Positions 1-14,100 of a DNA stretch of 64,000 nt are shown here, piece after piece (position 1 is the first letter of the stretch; every line of letters starts with the position of its first letter). Both the position numbers and the translations under genes were made by a program. This DNA comes from Symsagittifera roscoffensis (taxonomy: Eukaryota > Xenacoelomorpha > Acoela > Convolutidae): NCBI RefSeq assembly GCF_963678635.1, contig NW_026970778.1:21001-85000 (forward strand), given 5' to 3'. Below the pieces are notes generated by a model that saw only the letters and a program-made list of their open reading frames with translations, was not told the DNA's origin and made no database searches.

Positions 1-3000
1 AGGGATTGCCTCCGGTAGCTTCTTGTAATCGCCCCAGTCCTTCGTCTCTTCTCTCACTTTGTGATAGGCTGCTGTGAGACGAGGCACTCTGGTCATTTCA
101 CCATTCGTTTTGTCATAGGGCCTCAGATTCCAAAGCTTTGGAAACACCTCGATGTGCCTTCTTTCTACTTCTCCCATGCGGTCACAGAAGTGATCGTCAA
201 AATTGATGACTGTCATCTCTGGCTCCGATATTTTCGCAAATAACAGATCTTCACTCATGAGCTCTCGCAATGCGTGCTGCTCATACCAGTTCAGTGTACT
301 ACCGTCCACTGCCGATATGAGGTTCAGGTGCAGCACCGACCTCCTATATGCTTCCACTTTAACGTCAGGGAACGCAAAGGTGACTGCTGGTCCATAGATC
401 ACTGTCACGAACTCCGTGACTCCTCTGATCAGCGCCAAGGGATCGATTCTCATAGCTAAGCTCAAATCTGTTAATAGCGGCATGCCTCCAACATGTCGTC
501 TAACATCTTCCTCTCTTTCAATTGTCTCGTCTTCTCCGGTTCCAAAGCGATTTTGCTGCAAGAGATACTGGATAAGAGTGTGTCTCAGGTCTCTTATTTT
601 GTTCCACGAGTCCGTGGATTTCTTCATATCCAGATTCCTCACTCTCTCTTTCATCTGCTCTGGACAACGTGCCAGTTTCATCAGTCCTCCCAAGTTTCCG
701 TGGGTTATTGCGATCAATGTCAGAAGTCCATCTAGTCGCAGGTTCTGTATTCCATCCGTAAGCAGTATCGCCGGTCCTTTTACGAAACTCTCCGCTCCGA
801 ACGTCACGAACAAGGCTATTAATTCCACTATCGATACTTTCACTACTGCTTGGAGGAATTCCTTTATCAAATAGTGCGAGACTTTCGGGTAAACTTTTGC
901 CAAGAAGGACGCGGTCCATCCGGCTCCCAACCCTTCTAGCATGCTGTCTGTCCTTTCAAATCCCTCCTGTCCCTTCACTTCCTGGGTCCAGAAGGTTTCC
1001 AGAGTAATCTGACACATTCTGTTCACGAACTCAGCTGTCTTTTCTCCGGCATTTTCCGCCAGGTTCACCTCCTTCAACAAGTAGGCGTGTATCTTAGTGA
1101 TCATTACTGGGCCTTGCTGAAAAGCATCTGCACCCAATGCCGCTACTCTAGGATTCAGGTGTAGCCACTGGTTTGCTTCCGGCTTGGTTCTCAGCACCAT
1201 CGCTTCCAGATGAGCTCTCGTCTCCAGTGAATTCTTTCTTCTCGTGTCTTCACTCGCCACTTCCATTGCTCGGAACCACAAGTCGTTGGACATTGCCGTA
1301 ATCACTCGATGGTCGTCATCTATTCCTGGTTTCAGTTTGAGTTGCCGACTGAAGAAGGACAGTTCCAACCCCAGCACTTCGTCCAACACTAACATGTGTA
1401 GCGCGTGGTCCTTGAACCCTCTCATCGCGTTTGAGATATCTGACCATACTGCAGGCAGTTCAGCCTTAAGTGGCCTCAGGTTCTCCATTTTGTGTCATGC
1501 GATTCGGGGCTGATATGATCACATCATATTTTCCCTCCGAAAGTAAGGCTACCATTGCATACACAAATTTCAGTCCATCCGGGAGATGTGCATATCCCGG
1601 AGACAACGCAAATACTACTCTCAACGTCACTTTATTGAATGATCCCTCCTTCGTCGCGTCCACCACTTCACCCATCGACTCCAGGATATCTTTTATCGCT
1701 GGCCATACTGCGTTTTCTGCTGTTGCAGAATCTCTGAGCCTGCTCAGAAAACCTCTACTGTGTAGATGGTCATTGATGCCAGCAAACACAATCGTTATCG
1801 GGTTCATTTCTGTCTGCCTTTGTACCCCTATAGCCAATGACACTGATTGCAATAGGTCTAGGTCAACTGCGGCCAGCATTATGACGTCCGGCCAAAACAA
1901 AGACTTAGAGGTGTACACGAACTCTGAATTCGCTACTACCATGATTTTGGCCTTTCTCATCTCTGCTTTGTCGTAGGCGGCGAAGATGGTCTCATCTTTC
2001 TTTATCGCTGTCAATCCGCCATATCTCTGGGCATCACCATCTTGGTTCACTAGTTTTGGGTACACCCTCTCCTTCACATGACCAGGTGGTGTCGTCAGTT
2101 GCCTAAATATCTTCACGTGTTGTCCAATCGGCGCTCGCGCCGTCAGGAATCTTCCTGGTCTTTCTTCACGATTCCTCTCATCATGGTTCAATCTCACATC
2201 TTGCAACGGTCTTGCATTCACAGGTCCCATTGTGTTGTTGGAGGGCAGTCCCTCCAAGTCGGCAAATCTCAAGGCCGTCGTGGAGCTGAAATGTATGCTA
2301 GCGGCTATCAACCAGTCTACGCCGGTTATCGAGTACAATCTGCTGACGGATAGCGTCGCTCCATTCAGCATCCTCCTTGCATCTTCGATGAAGCTCACTC
2401 TCTCTAGGTCCAGCTTCATTAGTTCGTCTTTGTATATATGCCAAGGAGACGGTATGGATCGCGACCACATCAATGAGCTTCTGCTCGGTCTCTCCTCTCG
2501 ACTGGTACTCGTCGTCTCCGATCTAGTGTCCGATCTAGATGTGCCTGCTACTTCTTCGATTGGTTGGTTGACAGGTCCTATCCTTCTCCTAGGATGAATT
2601 GTCCTCCTCATCGGTGCTTCTCCCAACCGATCATGTACGTCTGTTCTTCGACCTGGTTCACTGGAGCTTTGTTGCCGGTAATTTGTGACGGCTGGGACCG
2701 TACCCAAGCGTGTTTCCAGGTTAGGAGGCACAAAGGTGGTGATCACCGTATCACTCACCGTTCCCTCTTCCTTCAGCACTCCTGTGTCAAAGAGTTCTGC
2801 TTCCAGCTCATCCAACCGTTCTTGGAAGACTCGATTCAACCAAGCTTGTCCTTTGACACTGTCGAAGTGGATGCCATCTGTGGTCAGTCTGGCTTGATCC
2901 ATGGCTCTCAATTCATGTTCAATGTCCATGAGGATCATTCTTCCGGCATTTCGATTTGCTAGGTTTCTCAAGATGTTGTTCCATCTCATGACTCCCTCGT

Positions 3001-4537
3001 TGTGCCTTCTTCCTGATGCTGTCAGGCTTCTTGCGTTCATTGGCACTCTGCAAACGGTCAGTACCGCGCAACTGAACTTCTGCCAGAGAGTAGTGAACAA
3101 ACACACCATCATTGATTCCCACAGTGCTTCCTGCTCATCTGATCCTCTGGAGATATCATTCGTCCCAACTAAGATCATCACATTGGGTATCTTCCCTGGA
3201 TTCATCAGCTCCACCATGCGATATAATTGGGCAATCGTCGCGCCTCCAAAGGCCATCACCGTGGTGACCCATGAGGTCCTCAAATTCGACAGCACTCTGA
3301 CTAAGCTGTCTCCCAATATCAGGTGAGATGTCCCGAGTGGTGGTTGCTGCAGGTTCACAGCCGGGCTCCAGGTAGCTCGATTGAAGCAGGCCCTCGGATC
3401 TGTCTCCGGAACTCCCGTGAAATTATACTTCAATTGATTATTCTTCTGCACGTCTATTACACGAGACACTTTCTTCGCTGGCATCTTCCTTACTTTCCTC
3501 TCTGGGATTCTCGAGTTCCCCATGAGTGGTGTCACGTTACTCATCCCTTGTCTGATTACTGTCTGGGAGAGTTGTACTCTGCCCGTATCGTCAATCGTTC
3601 CATAGGGTGCAGTCACCCCGGAACCTGGTGCATTCTTGTTAGCGACCAATCGTCCAGCTGTCTCTATCAGTTTTCTCACTGTCTGTTCTACGACGGGATC
3701 ACCCAAGGTGTCACTAGGATCCGGGATTGTTACTCGGTTCGTCTCTGCTGGAAGCCGTGTCTCCGTTGTTTGACTCATTTCTCGAGGTGTCAAGAGCTCC
3801 ATCGGGGACTGCCCACGAGGAATATCCCTTGCAGGTATCACTTTCTCAATGGACGTCGTCAACGCCGCCTGTTCCGATCGCTCTTTGTATTCCTGCCTTA
3901 AGCGTTCGATCTCTTGACCCTGTTTTTTGTTGCAGTCTTCAAACAACTTTCTCCACATGTCCCGGTCTTCCTCCATCGCCAGCATGGTCTTCGTCATATC
4001 GTCTAACTCCTTCTTCGTACTTCTCAGCTGATCGTTCATCTCGTCCAGATCTTGTATGGTTTGGTTCGTCTGAACCTTCTGTGTTACTTTCGCCCTTTTT
4101 GGTGGCACAGCTGCTCTCAGTGGTGAACCAGACGAGGTCGCCTCGCTGTTCATCTCCCGATGCATTCTCGTCAGCCCAGGTTTAGGCTTAGAGGGCATTG
4201 GCATCTCACCTGGTTGGTAAGTCCTAGAACTTCCCAATCCAGGCTCATTCGCCAAGTCACTCCCTGAGAGAGCCCCGTTTCTCCACCTCATCACTCTCAT
4301 GTTCGGGCGGTCTAGTACTCCTCTTTCTCCATATGCTGCCATCAACAGGACTTCCGTGGGGCGGTCCCCACGGTTGTCGTGCCCCAAGATGTTGATCAGG
4401 GCGGTCAGCAACATGACCACGTCTGGGTCCTCCAGAGCGAAGTCTCGTTCGATCAGCCGACGATAGATCGCATCTACCATCGGTCCTACATATGCCTCTG
4501 CCAGGTCCATCATTTCATCCAAGTTGAAATTGTCCAT
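1..4537 (-). pseudogene. ORF2 of copy 1, frameshifted, 3' part outside window
   Basis: The ATG at 4537 opens 1023 codons that align with copy 2 ORF2 from its first residue. They include the coiled coil (about 150-220) and the SGNH hydrolase domain with GDS near residue 409, GTND near 458 and DGIHFD near 554. At about 1490-1495 this copy has one extra base relative to copy 2 (six bases between matching anchors instead of five). This shifts the frame and the ORF stops at 1466. From 1490 down to 1 the DNA aligns without gaps to copy 2 positions 23582-25071, so the gene continues in the shifted frame off the left edge. I did not check every codon of that part for further stops. Function as for the copy 2 ORF2; no product longer than the N-terminal third is expected. 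Confidence 0.9.
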
Positions 4538-4933
4538 ACTGTTCTTTCCAAGTTTGATTTGATTTCGATTTCAAGTTTTGACTCAAATGAGCAATTAAAT
4601 GAGCAATCAGGATCTAGAAAAGGAATCACGACGGTCACACCTGTCAGTTTCACCTAAACATATATCGTTAAAATTTGCTTAAAGACAGTTCAGATAAAAA
4701 GATATTTATCCTAAAATTTATCAAAATCAATTGGTTTCTAAAATTTTGGAATTCGACCTAAGATTGGACAGTCCAAACTTTGGATCTATTCCCAAAATCG
4801 TCATTTAGTTGTTCATGGTCACTAACCCCTACTTACCCATGATCTTAATAACCTAACACATAACATAACATAACACACATATCACATATTACATGCAACT
4901 TGGTCTTTGGCCTAACACCCTCTCGCACATCAC
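4538..4933 (-). promoter_or_regulatory. gag-pol/ORF2 spacer with conserved 3' splice site
   Basis: This 396-bp AT-rich gap separates the pol stop from the ORF2 ATG. On the minus strand it contains a pyrimidine tract ending in TTTTCTAG followed by ATC (AG at 4614-4615), about 77 bp before the ORF2 ATG. The same acceptor is in copy 2, and a TTTTCAG/ATC acceptor sits in the matching place of the plus-strand element. Use as an acceptor for a subgenomic ORF2 mRNA is inferred. A short TAACA repeat run at 4853-4875 is the only other feature seen. Confidence 0.5.
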
Positions 4934-5522
4934 TCAGCCTATACTTAAGTAATATTTCTTATGTAGATACACTTGTATGTTCGTATCAGAAAATATCACG
5001 TGTACAAGCGCGTACAATTCCCGAGGATGCAGTCTTCCTCTATTTGGATCGTACACTGGAAGCGAGAGCTCCTTCACGTCCATTTCCACAAGGAAGTCCC
5101 TCAGCCTCGTCAAAGACAAGACTAGGTTTTCCGGGTCCACGTGCTGCTTCTCCGTCGCCCTCGTTACCAAGAAGCATAAGTACTTTCCCGGTATTTGCGA
5201 CACCGCCGGGGGTAAGGCTGCTACGCCCCCTATCCCTGGTCTTTGCTTCCAAAGGAATTCCACGTTTTTGTATTCCCTCTTAATATCTGCCGCTAGCGCT
5301 GTCCTAAAACTCATGTCTGCGGTGATTGCTATCGCACATGTTCTGTTTGTGAGTATGAAATCACTGTCTGTTAGTATTATGTTACTGGAATATTCATTTG
5401 GTAAATTAAAATATGACTCAACTACCCTGCCTATGTCAGGTTTCTTAGGTTCTTCGCCTGTTTCTGCTTCTAAGTCTCCTGTTTCTCTTGCTATTCTTAA
5501 TTTTTTTATTATCAAGTTTTCA

Positions 5523-5560
5523 GTGTGGGTAAGTCCTACCCCCACTCCCCGGACAAAAAT
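5523..5560 (-). promoter_or_regulatory. Candidate central polypurine tract, copy 1
   Basis: These 38 nt are identical to 53096-53133 of the diverged plus-strand element, inside otherwise diverged pol coding sequence. On the minus strand the core reads TCCGGGGAGTGGGGGTAGG, matching the TCCGGGGAGTA tract immediately before each 3' LTR. A role as a second plus-strand primer is inferred from this likeness and from its central position in the element. In this reading frame it encodes Val-Arg-Gly-Val-Gly-Val. Confidence 0.5.
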
Positions 5561-8032
5561 AACCATCGGCGTCCCCGTCGATCGCATACCGGGTATTAAG
5601 TCAAGGTTAGAAGCTGGAATGAGAAGTTGTCCTTCCTGGGCAGCCCAGGAAGGATCGTCTCGTTCAGTCTTGATGTATTTCATGCTTTCACGATCTACGT
5701 CTTGAATCGTGACGCTGGTCTTCTCTGGATCCGAGGTCGTTTCATTCAGCCACTCTAAGACACGCAGGTTCGTCTGGTCTTGTTCAAATGACTGCTGTTG
5801 CTCATCGTCAAATTCTACCTCGGGTTTCGACCAGTCGTCAACCCACTCATCGTTGTGATCATTGACTATGTCAATGTCTTGTGACACAGTTATTTCCTCT
5901 AAGCCCACTACTTCCTCCACTATTTTCTTTAGATCTATCCTATCCACTACAAAGTCGTCACCGTAAGGATTGTACTTCTTTCTTGGTCTCGTCCCGTCCT
6001 TCCGACGAGTCTGCATCGTGAACGGAAGATCTGGTTCCAAGTTCTTGGGAACCTCTGTCTGTTCGGGATCCTGCCAATCTTCCTCTGCGTAGGGTAAGGT
6101 TTCATCGTCCGCTTCGATCCGTTCGTTTGGATCCAGGTCCAGCGGTATATCTGTACCATCCTCTACGATTTCGTTTCCATCGTTCTTCTGCCTGGTGCCT
6201 TTTTCATTGACCTCACAAGCAGGATCCATCATTAGATAATCCCCTTCTTCCATGTCTGCAGGTATACACCAGTCTTCTGTCGATGGATTGTGTGGCTTGA
6301 TGTTTTCGTAGTGGGCGGATCGGCCAGTACTCAGTCTATAAAAGCGTCCCTCTTGGTGCACCTCTGTAATCATGAATGGTCCCCTCCATTTCTTTAGAAG
6401 CTTCTTTGTCCCTTTCGGTGGTATAACGTTCTGAAATACCCATACGTAGTCTCCCACCGAGTGAGCCTTTGCACCAGCTGCTTTCTTGTCGAATCTTTTC
6501 CTCTGCCTTGCCTGTGCCTGCTGAGTGTTTCGTCTACACAAATCGTTCAACTCCTGTTGGCGTTTGATCACATCCCTCACGTAGACCTGTGGGGACGTTT
6601 TCTTTCCCTCATATTCTGGGTAGAAGAATGTCAAGGGTAAAGACTTCTCGTGTCCCGTCAGCATCATGTGTGGACTAACTCCAGTGGTGGAGTGTTGCGT
6701 GCTATTATAAGCTCCCATCACCTGTGGAAGGTATCTGTCCCAATCGGTCATGTACCTGGAACAATATACCCTCAGCATCGACACTAACGTCCTATTCTGT
6801 CTTTCCACTAAGCCATTCGTCTGAGGGTGGTATGTCGTGGAGTGAGCCTGAGCGACTTGTGACCGTCTCATAAGCTCTTTCGTAAGCTCGCCTACGAAAG
6901 CCGTTCCATTGTCCGATTGAAACGTCATTGGACAACCATGTCTTGCTATCCACGTATTGATCAGGTGGTCGCATGTCTCTTCCGCCGAGGCAGTTATGCA
7001 GGGCACGGCCTCTGCATACTTCGTGAAGTGATCTATCATGACCAAGACTTGGTTGTAACCGCTGTCTGTCATGCATATCTTCTGGTGATCTATCTGCACC
7101 ACCTCGTTGAATTCAGACGACTCAATTGATTGTAAAGGAAATCGCAACTTCCTAGGATCCTTGACCTGTTGGCATGACAGACATGCTGTCACCCATTTCT
7201 CGCATGCTTTTTTCATCCCAGGCCACTCAAAGCGCTTCAGGATCCTCTGATACACTTTGTCGATCCCTTGATGGCCCATCTGATCATGCGACCTGAATAA
7301 TAGTTCTGTCTGATAGAGTTGCGGCAACACTATCGCGTTATATTTGTATAAGACCTTGTCTTCTTCTCTTCTCCTGCAAGCCACGATCCCGTCCTTGTTC
7401 AGATATAATCTCCCCTCCTTCTGCATGAAGTATTGTCTCAGGATCCTATAGCTGTCTTCTTCCAGGTCACCTTTGTCAGGTGCATCGTTTTCTATCCACC
7501 TTTTTAGGTTGCTTGTCATGCGATCATTTCTCTGCGCCCTTAGAAGGTCCGAGAGTCTGTATCTCGCCTTCAAGTACGTCTTCATGACCCTCATCTGACT
7601 ATTCAGCTCGTTGGGCTGATGTGTGTCTTCTTCCATCTTAACGCACCAAATCTTCGCCAACGGTTGTGTTTCTTGCTGAAACGGTTGAAGATCAGTCCTG
7701 ACTGCCTCTTTCTGTGGCAATAAGCTCATCGAACGTTTCGATACTGCTATTGTTTCTAAGTCATCCGCTGCGTTGTCAAAGACTCTTTCGCTTGGTATTA
7801 GGTAGCGATCACTGTCAGGATCCTGGTACACTTCTCTGTCCAGGTCCCTTGCCCGAGTTTCCACTAGTAGCGTGTGTATCGCTAGTTCTGACAGTTCTGA
7901 TCCCGAGGTCGAATTTCTGTCGGAATAGGTATCCATTCCTGAGTTTCGGGAATCATCATCCGTCGAAGGTGTTGTGCTGGAGACTGCACGCTCCTCCAGA
8001 TCATGTCTGTATTTCCTTCGCATCCATCTGAA

Positions 8033-8173
8033 CTCCCCGGACAAAACCTTGTTCTCTAGGTCCTGTTTCTCATCAGGAATTTTCTCGTCTATCTCGGACT
8101 CCCCGGACAAATTCACTTGTCCCGGGTGTTGATCTTGTGATCGCTGGTTTTTCTCCTTATCCTTCTCCCCGGA
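8033..8173 (-). repeat. Three PPT-like TCCGGGGAG motifs in pol, copy 1
   Basis: The motif TCCGGGGAG occurs on the minus strand at 8033-8041, 8099-8107 and 8165-8173, spaced exactly 66 bp apart, each preceded by TTG, GAG or TTG-like codons and read as Leu-Ser-Gly-Glu. It lies in the charged linker between RNase H and integrase. The same 9-mer forms the core of the 3' polypurine tract. Copy 2 keeps two of the three intact (31583, 31649) and has one base changed in the third (31517). Confidence 0.6.
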
Positions 8174-11100
8174 CAAATAGTCTTGCAGCAGATTTTGTTT
8201 TACAACTTCACCCTCTTTATCCCGGTCTACAAAAGTGACAGTTTTCTTTTGCTTGCCGCTCTCCTGTCCTTTCTGTCCGTAAGAAGTACTGGTTAAAATC
8301 TCTTGGGGTATTGAGGATACTAGTTGCTGAACTATTGTCCTACAATCCCTCTCGTTCTCTTCGTGTTGTCGTCTGGACGGCATGATCTTGACCTTCTCAC
8401 TGACTGTTAGCGATGTCACTGCTGCTGTCCACTCGGGGTTATCTCTGGTCACTTCTCTTTCTAACAATCCACCCAGCATCCGCATCACTTGGGGTGTGAC
8501 TTGCACCGTTTTATCCAATAATGAGAGGCTGTTTATATTCATGCGAGAGAGTTCTTGCTGGACCAGGTTCGAGCGCAGCAACAGATCCAATGGGACCGGG
8601 TCCTCCCTTGACAGGATCTTTATCTCGGCTGCTTTCTCTACAGGTAACTCAGGATGCCCTGGAATTGGATGTCCAGACTTATCCAACCATCTCGTTAAGG
8701 GAAGCGCTTCATAAGTTTCTTTGTCCAGAAACGAGAATCCCTCCTTTACTTCCGCTTGATTGGCCTGCTTCTGCTCCAATCTTTCATAGAACTCAGTTTT
8801 CTTACTGAGGTTGTCAGCATTCTGGTGTTTATCACGCATCCTATGTTCGATTATCATATGGTAGCCATCCAGTCTTACTATCCATCTACCAATATAACTC
8901 TGATCCATCGAGTAGGTCTTCAACCAGGATAACGCTCTGTTGTCTACGCGTAACTTGAAGGGAGCGCTCCCCAAGTATGCACGGTACTTCTCCACGAAGG
9001 TGACTACTGCAAACATTTCTGCTTTTGGTGCGCCATATTTCATCTCTGTGTCACTCAAGACTTTGCTGCCGTATGCAATGGGACGGAGAACTGTTCTTCC
9101 GTTCCATTCTTGCTCTTGATGCAATATTCCTGAGATGGCCACCACCGATGCGTCTGTGTCGAGAACATACATGCCCTTTTCTGTAGGCATGCCCAGCACT
9201 GGCGCTTCGCACAGTTCCCGCTTTATGTTCTCGAAGGCAACCTGTGCCTCATCGTTCCATTCGAACTTTTTCCCTTTGTTGCGCATCAGCTTCTGCATCG
9301 GGTACACCTTGTCCGCGTATCCTTTTATGAATTCTCGGTAATAATTGGCAAACCCTAGGAAGCTCATGAGCTGTGTGTCCGTTCTTGGAGCTTTCCATGT
9401 CATCACTGCTTCTACTGCTTCCGGATCTGGCCTCACACCATGCCTGTCCACCATTCTTCCCAGGTACTTGATCAAATCCCTAAGGATTTCACATTTCGAT
9501 GGTTTGCATTTCAAGCCTGCTCTTTTCATACATCCGAAGACCTCATCGAGCCGATCAATGTGATCCTCCAGGGTCGGTGTCGCTATGACTACATCATCCA
9601 CGTAGCACATCAAGAGATTCCCGTACTTTTTGGTCACTCCTGTCAAAGCCTGAGCCATCAGCCTTTGAAAAGTTGCTGTTGCATTGCACAAGCCGAAGGG
9701 CATCCTCTTCCACTGGTACAACCCCAATTCGCACGCGAAACCGGTTTTCTCCCTATCCTTTTTCCGCAAGGGAACCTGCCAGAAGGCAGAACCTAAGTCC
9801 AATGTGGTGAAGAACTTGGCATCACCAAGTTTAGATAGGCTCTCGTCTATTCGCGGTATCGGGTACGCATCTTTTATCGTTACCGCGTTCAAGTAACGAA
9901 AGTCGCAACAAAATCTAAACTGCCCCCCTTTCTTTTTCGCCATTACTACTCCGCAAGCCCATGGCGATTTCGAGGGTTCTATCATGTCGTATTCAAGCAA
10001 CATTTCTATTTCCGCTCGGCACGCTTCCGATTTATGTGGCGTCATTCGCCTTGCGCCTTCCCTATGGGGAACGGCGCCCTCTTCTAGTTCGATTTCGTGT
10101 TCGACGAAATTACAGCAACCGATGTCCGCCTTATGTTTTGAAAATACTTCGGCGTTCCGATCTAGGAGGTCCCGCAATTTTTCGAAATCTCCCTCACCTA
10201 TTTTTCCTTTCAAATGTTCTATCTCTGGCAGAACCGGTTTGTCAGATTCTAGTTCGTATGACGAGGGGCGTTCCGGAAAATTCGAGCAGCTTGATAAGCC
10301 GTCGTCCGTTTCGGATTTCATTGAAAACAATTTATGAATAGATTTTAATTCATTAATCCTCTTCAAAATTTTATCTTTATTGGCATGATAAGGACAGTCT
10401 TTCACATTATGTTTCTTCAAGTTTTGTGTCTCCTCATAGTCGGTCCTCATCGGCAAAGCGTAGCCAAGCTTCTTTCCACGCTGGATTGAAACCGTGGTGT
10501 CCAGTGTGTTCAACAACACACTGACACACAGTCCGTTTCGCGTTACCGAGAAGCTCCGGCCTAAAATCACCGAACTCTGACTATTTGGATTCGGTACTAA
10601 GCAAACCTGTTTGCTATCACTTAACGAATTTAAAATTCTCATTCTAAAAATTGCTACTACAGCTTGTCCTGGTTGTAACTTTACTTTTCTATCCAAAAAA
10701 ACTGGTACCTTATTTTCATCTGTTATTATCCTATTAATTGGTCTCTTAACATACTTTCGGTCCGGGTTTCTAATCCGTATTAGACCGTTGTTCAAGTCAA
10801 TCATCACGTCAAAATTCCTGACAAAATCTCTGCCCAAGATGAATTGGTCGGCGTCGTCCAGATTCTCTACCACCAGGAAGCTCATCCAAAGGTCTCGTCC
10901 TCCCATGTGAAGGACCGTTATCGGTGTTCTTCCGGCTACGTAGATGGCTCCTCGATTTGCGGCGGCCAGTCGGAGGTTCGTAGGAATCAGATCTTCCCGT
11001 GTGAAGCCCATTCTTTCCCAAGTTTTTATCGGCATCACACTCACCACCGCTCCTGTGTCCAGAAGCCCTGTGACTCCGATTTTTGTTCCGTTGGTGTCGA

Positions 11101-14100
11101 GCAGGTGTGCTATCACATCTGCTTCATATCCAATGTGTACCGCGTCTTGTTCCATCATGGCGTCATGGCCTATCCTGCGGACTTTGAGTTCCTCTTCACC
11201 CAAATAGATCTGCCCTATTTGGTCATCATCTGTTGTTACATAAGTCCTGGTGTAGATACTGATCCCATCCACGTTCACCATCACTTGATACGGCCCATAG
11301 ACTTCTAGGTAGCGTCCATGAAGTTTCTTCATGCGAGGGCCACCCGTCGTTAGTAGTGCCCTCACAGCCCTCGACTCGGTGCGTGGCTCCATCTGCCTCA
11401 GATAGTCTGCATATGTGTCCAAATGCATCAAGGTGAACTCAGACGGTTCACTCAGATTTCTGATTACCTGATGCCCTGCCACCGAGATTATCGACTGTAT
11501 TTTACTTCCTTGCGGTGCCATACCGAACCTCTGACCAGAGATAACATTAAGTTTCATGCTCAAGCTGCTTGATGCTTTTGCCTCTTCAACTTCCGTTGCT
11601 TCGAAGGCGTTCAGTTGCTCCTGTAATTTTTCATTCTCCAGCTCGAGTTTCACCTTTTGTTCAATCTCTTTCGTCACTAGTTCCTGCTGTACTCTATTTA
11701 TAGCATCCCTCGCAGCTGCCCTATAATCGATTTTGAAGTCATCGGCCGCAGTTGCTGGTTCCGGTTCACGTGCTTCCTCTGTTACCGCTTGCATCTTCTT
11801 TGCCACCAGCTCTTGAGGTTTATCCTTTCTGCGTGCCTCCGCTTCACTCAAAAGTCGAGCCTTGCTGGCTTTCACTCCTGACAAAGCTTCTTCATGTCTT
11901 GGATGCTTGATGTCTGCCACTGCATCCCAGAATTGCGGACAATCTGATTTAAAATGACCTTCCAAGTTACAAAAGAAACACCTCGGGCCGAATTTCGCAA
12001 TTACTCCTCTCATGAAATCCTCATGATCCAACTCTGACGCATCTTCGTCCTCGAGGCTAAAGCCTATTGCTTTCATGCCTTGTTTGTAAGCTGGGCATGC
12101 TGACACATGATGGTCTGTTAAACTGCAATTAGCACAAGAACGTCTCTTGTCCATATCATCCCTCGGTTTGTACCAATTGTTCCCTTGGTTTGCTGGTCCG
12201 TAGTTAAAATTGCCATAATTGTTCTTGTAATATCCAGATCTCGAAGGAGGTTTCAACAAAAGATACTCTTTTGATTTGAGCCTCAACTCCTCCGGTGTTG
12301 GCGCATTAGTTGATAGTGGTGTGTAATGCGTTGCTAGCATCGTACGAAGTTCATCATTTTTCACACCATCGATGAATTTTGAGGCTACGGCCAGGTTCAT
12401 CCTTCGGTTTGACTCATCCGGTTGGCTGCGTCTTCTCAGCATTTCCAAATCATCGAGAAACTTGTCTATTGTTTCATCTTCTCGTTGCCTCCGTTTCTCG
12501 AAGCGCATCATCGCCTGGTGCCCCTGCACCCCTGATCCGAAACGGTTTAACAAGATTTCGAAGATTTTCTCAGCAGTGTCACGTTGATACTGTTTCTTGG
12601 CCATGACACAGTTCAGGGCTGTCCCTTCTAAGTTGCTGGTGAGCGCGCTGCATTCCTGTCTCTCCGACAAGTCCTCTTCCTCAAAATGCAGCTTCATTAC
12701 CTCTATCCAGGTATCAATACAGCCATCAGATTCGTCTTTGTAGCATCTTGGTTTCTTAAAGACTCTTCTGGACTTCTCACTGCGTTCATTGGTTCTTGAT
12801 AACCTCGTCAGGAATGTCTCTAAAGACCTGTTCAGGGGTTCAAATGCTGTGGCCATTGCCGTAGCATCCCTTGAGTGTCCCGCTTGAGTGTCCTCACACC
12901 TTGTCGAAGGCTCTGTGTGCGGTGCATCCCTGCAATCCGAATCACCATGAGCGTTTCCCGCTTGGCCCATATGACTCCTCCTCGGGCTTGTATGCCCCAT
13001 GTTGCCAGAATCGCTTCTCCCAGTCGCATGTGTGCTTTGCGTTGGTCGTTCGTTCGAGGTTTGTCTGTTCCCCGTCGAACTTGCTCTACTGTGCGGTGCG
13101 AGCCCCATGCTGTATTACCCCTTGTGGCATAGCCTGATGAACTGCCCCTGCCTCTAGTGGATCCATATGTCTTCCTCCTTTGATGTTCATTGAAGTTCAC
13201 CCTCGGTTCCCTGCTGGGACCTCCCGAGTTCGGCTCTCCTTCTTTTGGTCCACTCTTGCTGCTTAGTAGCCCGTCCAACCTATCCATGATAGCCTGAGTT
13301 CACCTCTCCATCATCGCGTCTATCTTTGTGTCAAGAGACCCAAGAGACTGCTCTTGCTGAATTCTTAACTTCTCCATGTCGGCTCTTAAGCGTAACTCCC
13401 TCTGTTCCGCCTCTCTTGTCATTCGCGACAAGTTCCTCGTCATATGTTCGTCCGTTCTTTCTTTCAAGCGTTTTTCGCTTCTGCCAACTTCTTGTCTGTT
13501 GCGGTTTATTTCTTCCCGCAGACTTTCTCTTTCAATGTGAACTGCTCTTTCTAGTTCACTCATCCTTATCGACATCTGTTCATTTTGTTCTCCTAAACTG
13601 CCCACTATGTTGTTTAAGGCTTCCTCTAGTGCTGCCCCGTTATCCATGAGTGGCGTCACTAGTGGTGGTGTAACCCTGTCGGTCCCAGGTAACTTCGTGC
13701 TTGTCGAGATCCGGGCCTTGACTCTCTGCTTCAACGTCTTTTCATTATTTAATTCAGGATCCATTAACGCGTTGCCAAGCCCTCTGGTTCTACTCTCTCC
13801 AGGTTGTGGCTCCGAACTTGTCCTAATCGCGAAGTCCTTTGACTGGCCCGGTGTGTTTGCCTCTTTGCTTATCGTTGTCACTACACCAAATTTGTCCATG
13901 GTTCCAGTCTCTCTTCCGACGTGTGCCTCACTCTCCTGGATCGAACTATTGAGGCTGACTTGAGATCCAAAGTCCCCTTGCTCCTCTTCATCCTCTTCCT
14001 CCTGGGACTCACCATCGTTTCCTGCTCCTCCTCCCATGCTGAATGGAAAGATGTTTCCGAAGGTGTTCTTCATTCTTTCTGAGAACGATGATGAGGTTGT

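Noticed and set aside
1470..1976. Plus-strand ORFs of 100-240 aa opposite the minus ORFs (also 24825-25556, 4977-5705)
   Set aside because: They are antisense shadows of strongly conserved coding sequence, with no motifs of their own.
5523..5640. The 111 bp missing from copy 2 as a spliced-out intron
   Set aside because: No alignment of the ends gives GT...AG; the ends are CCCA repeats, the length is a multiple of three and the region is coding and conserved in the plus element. A microhomology deletion fits better.
12832..13287. Separate 151-aa minus-strand gene in copy 1 gag
   Set aside because: It is the gag frame between the nonsense codon at 13300 and the 5-nt insertion near 13100, followed by out-of-frame sequence.
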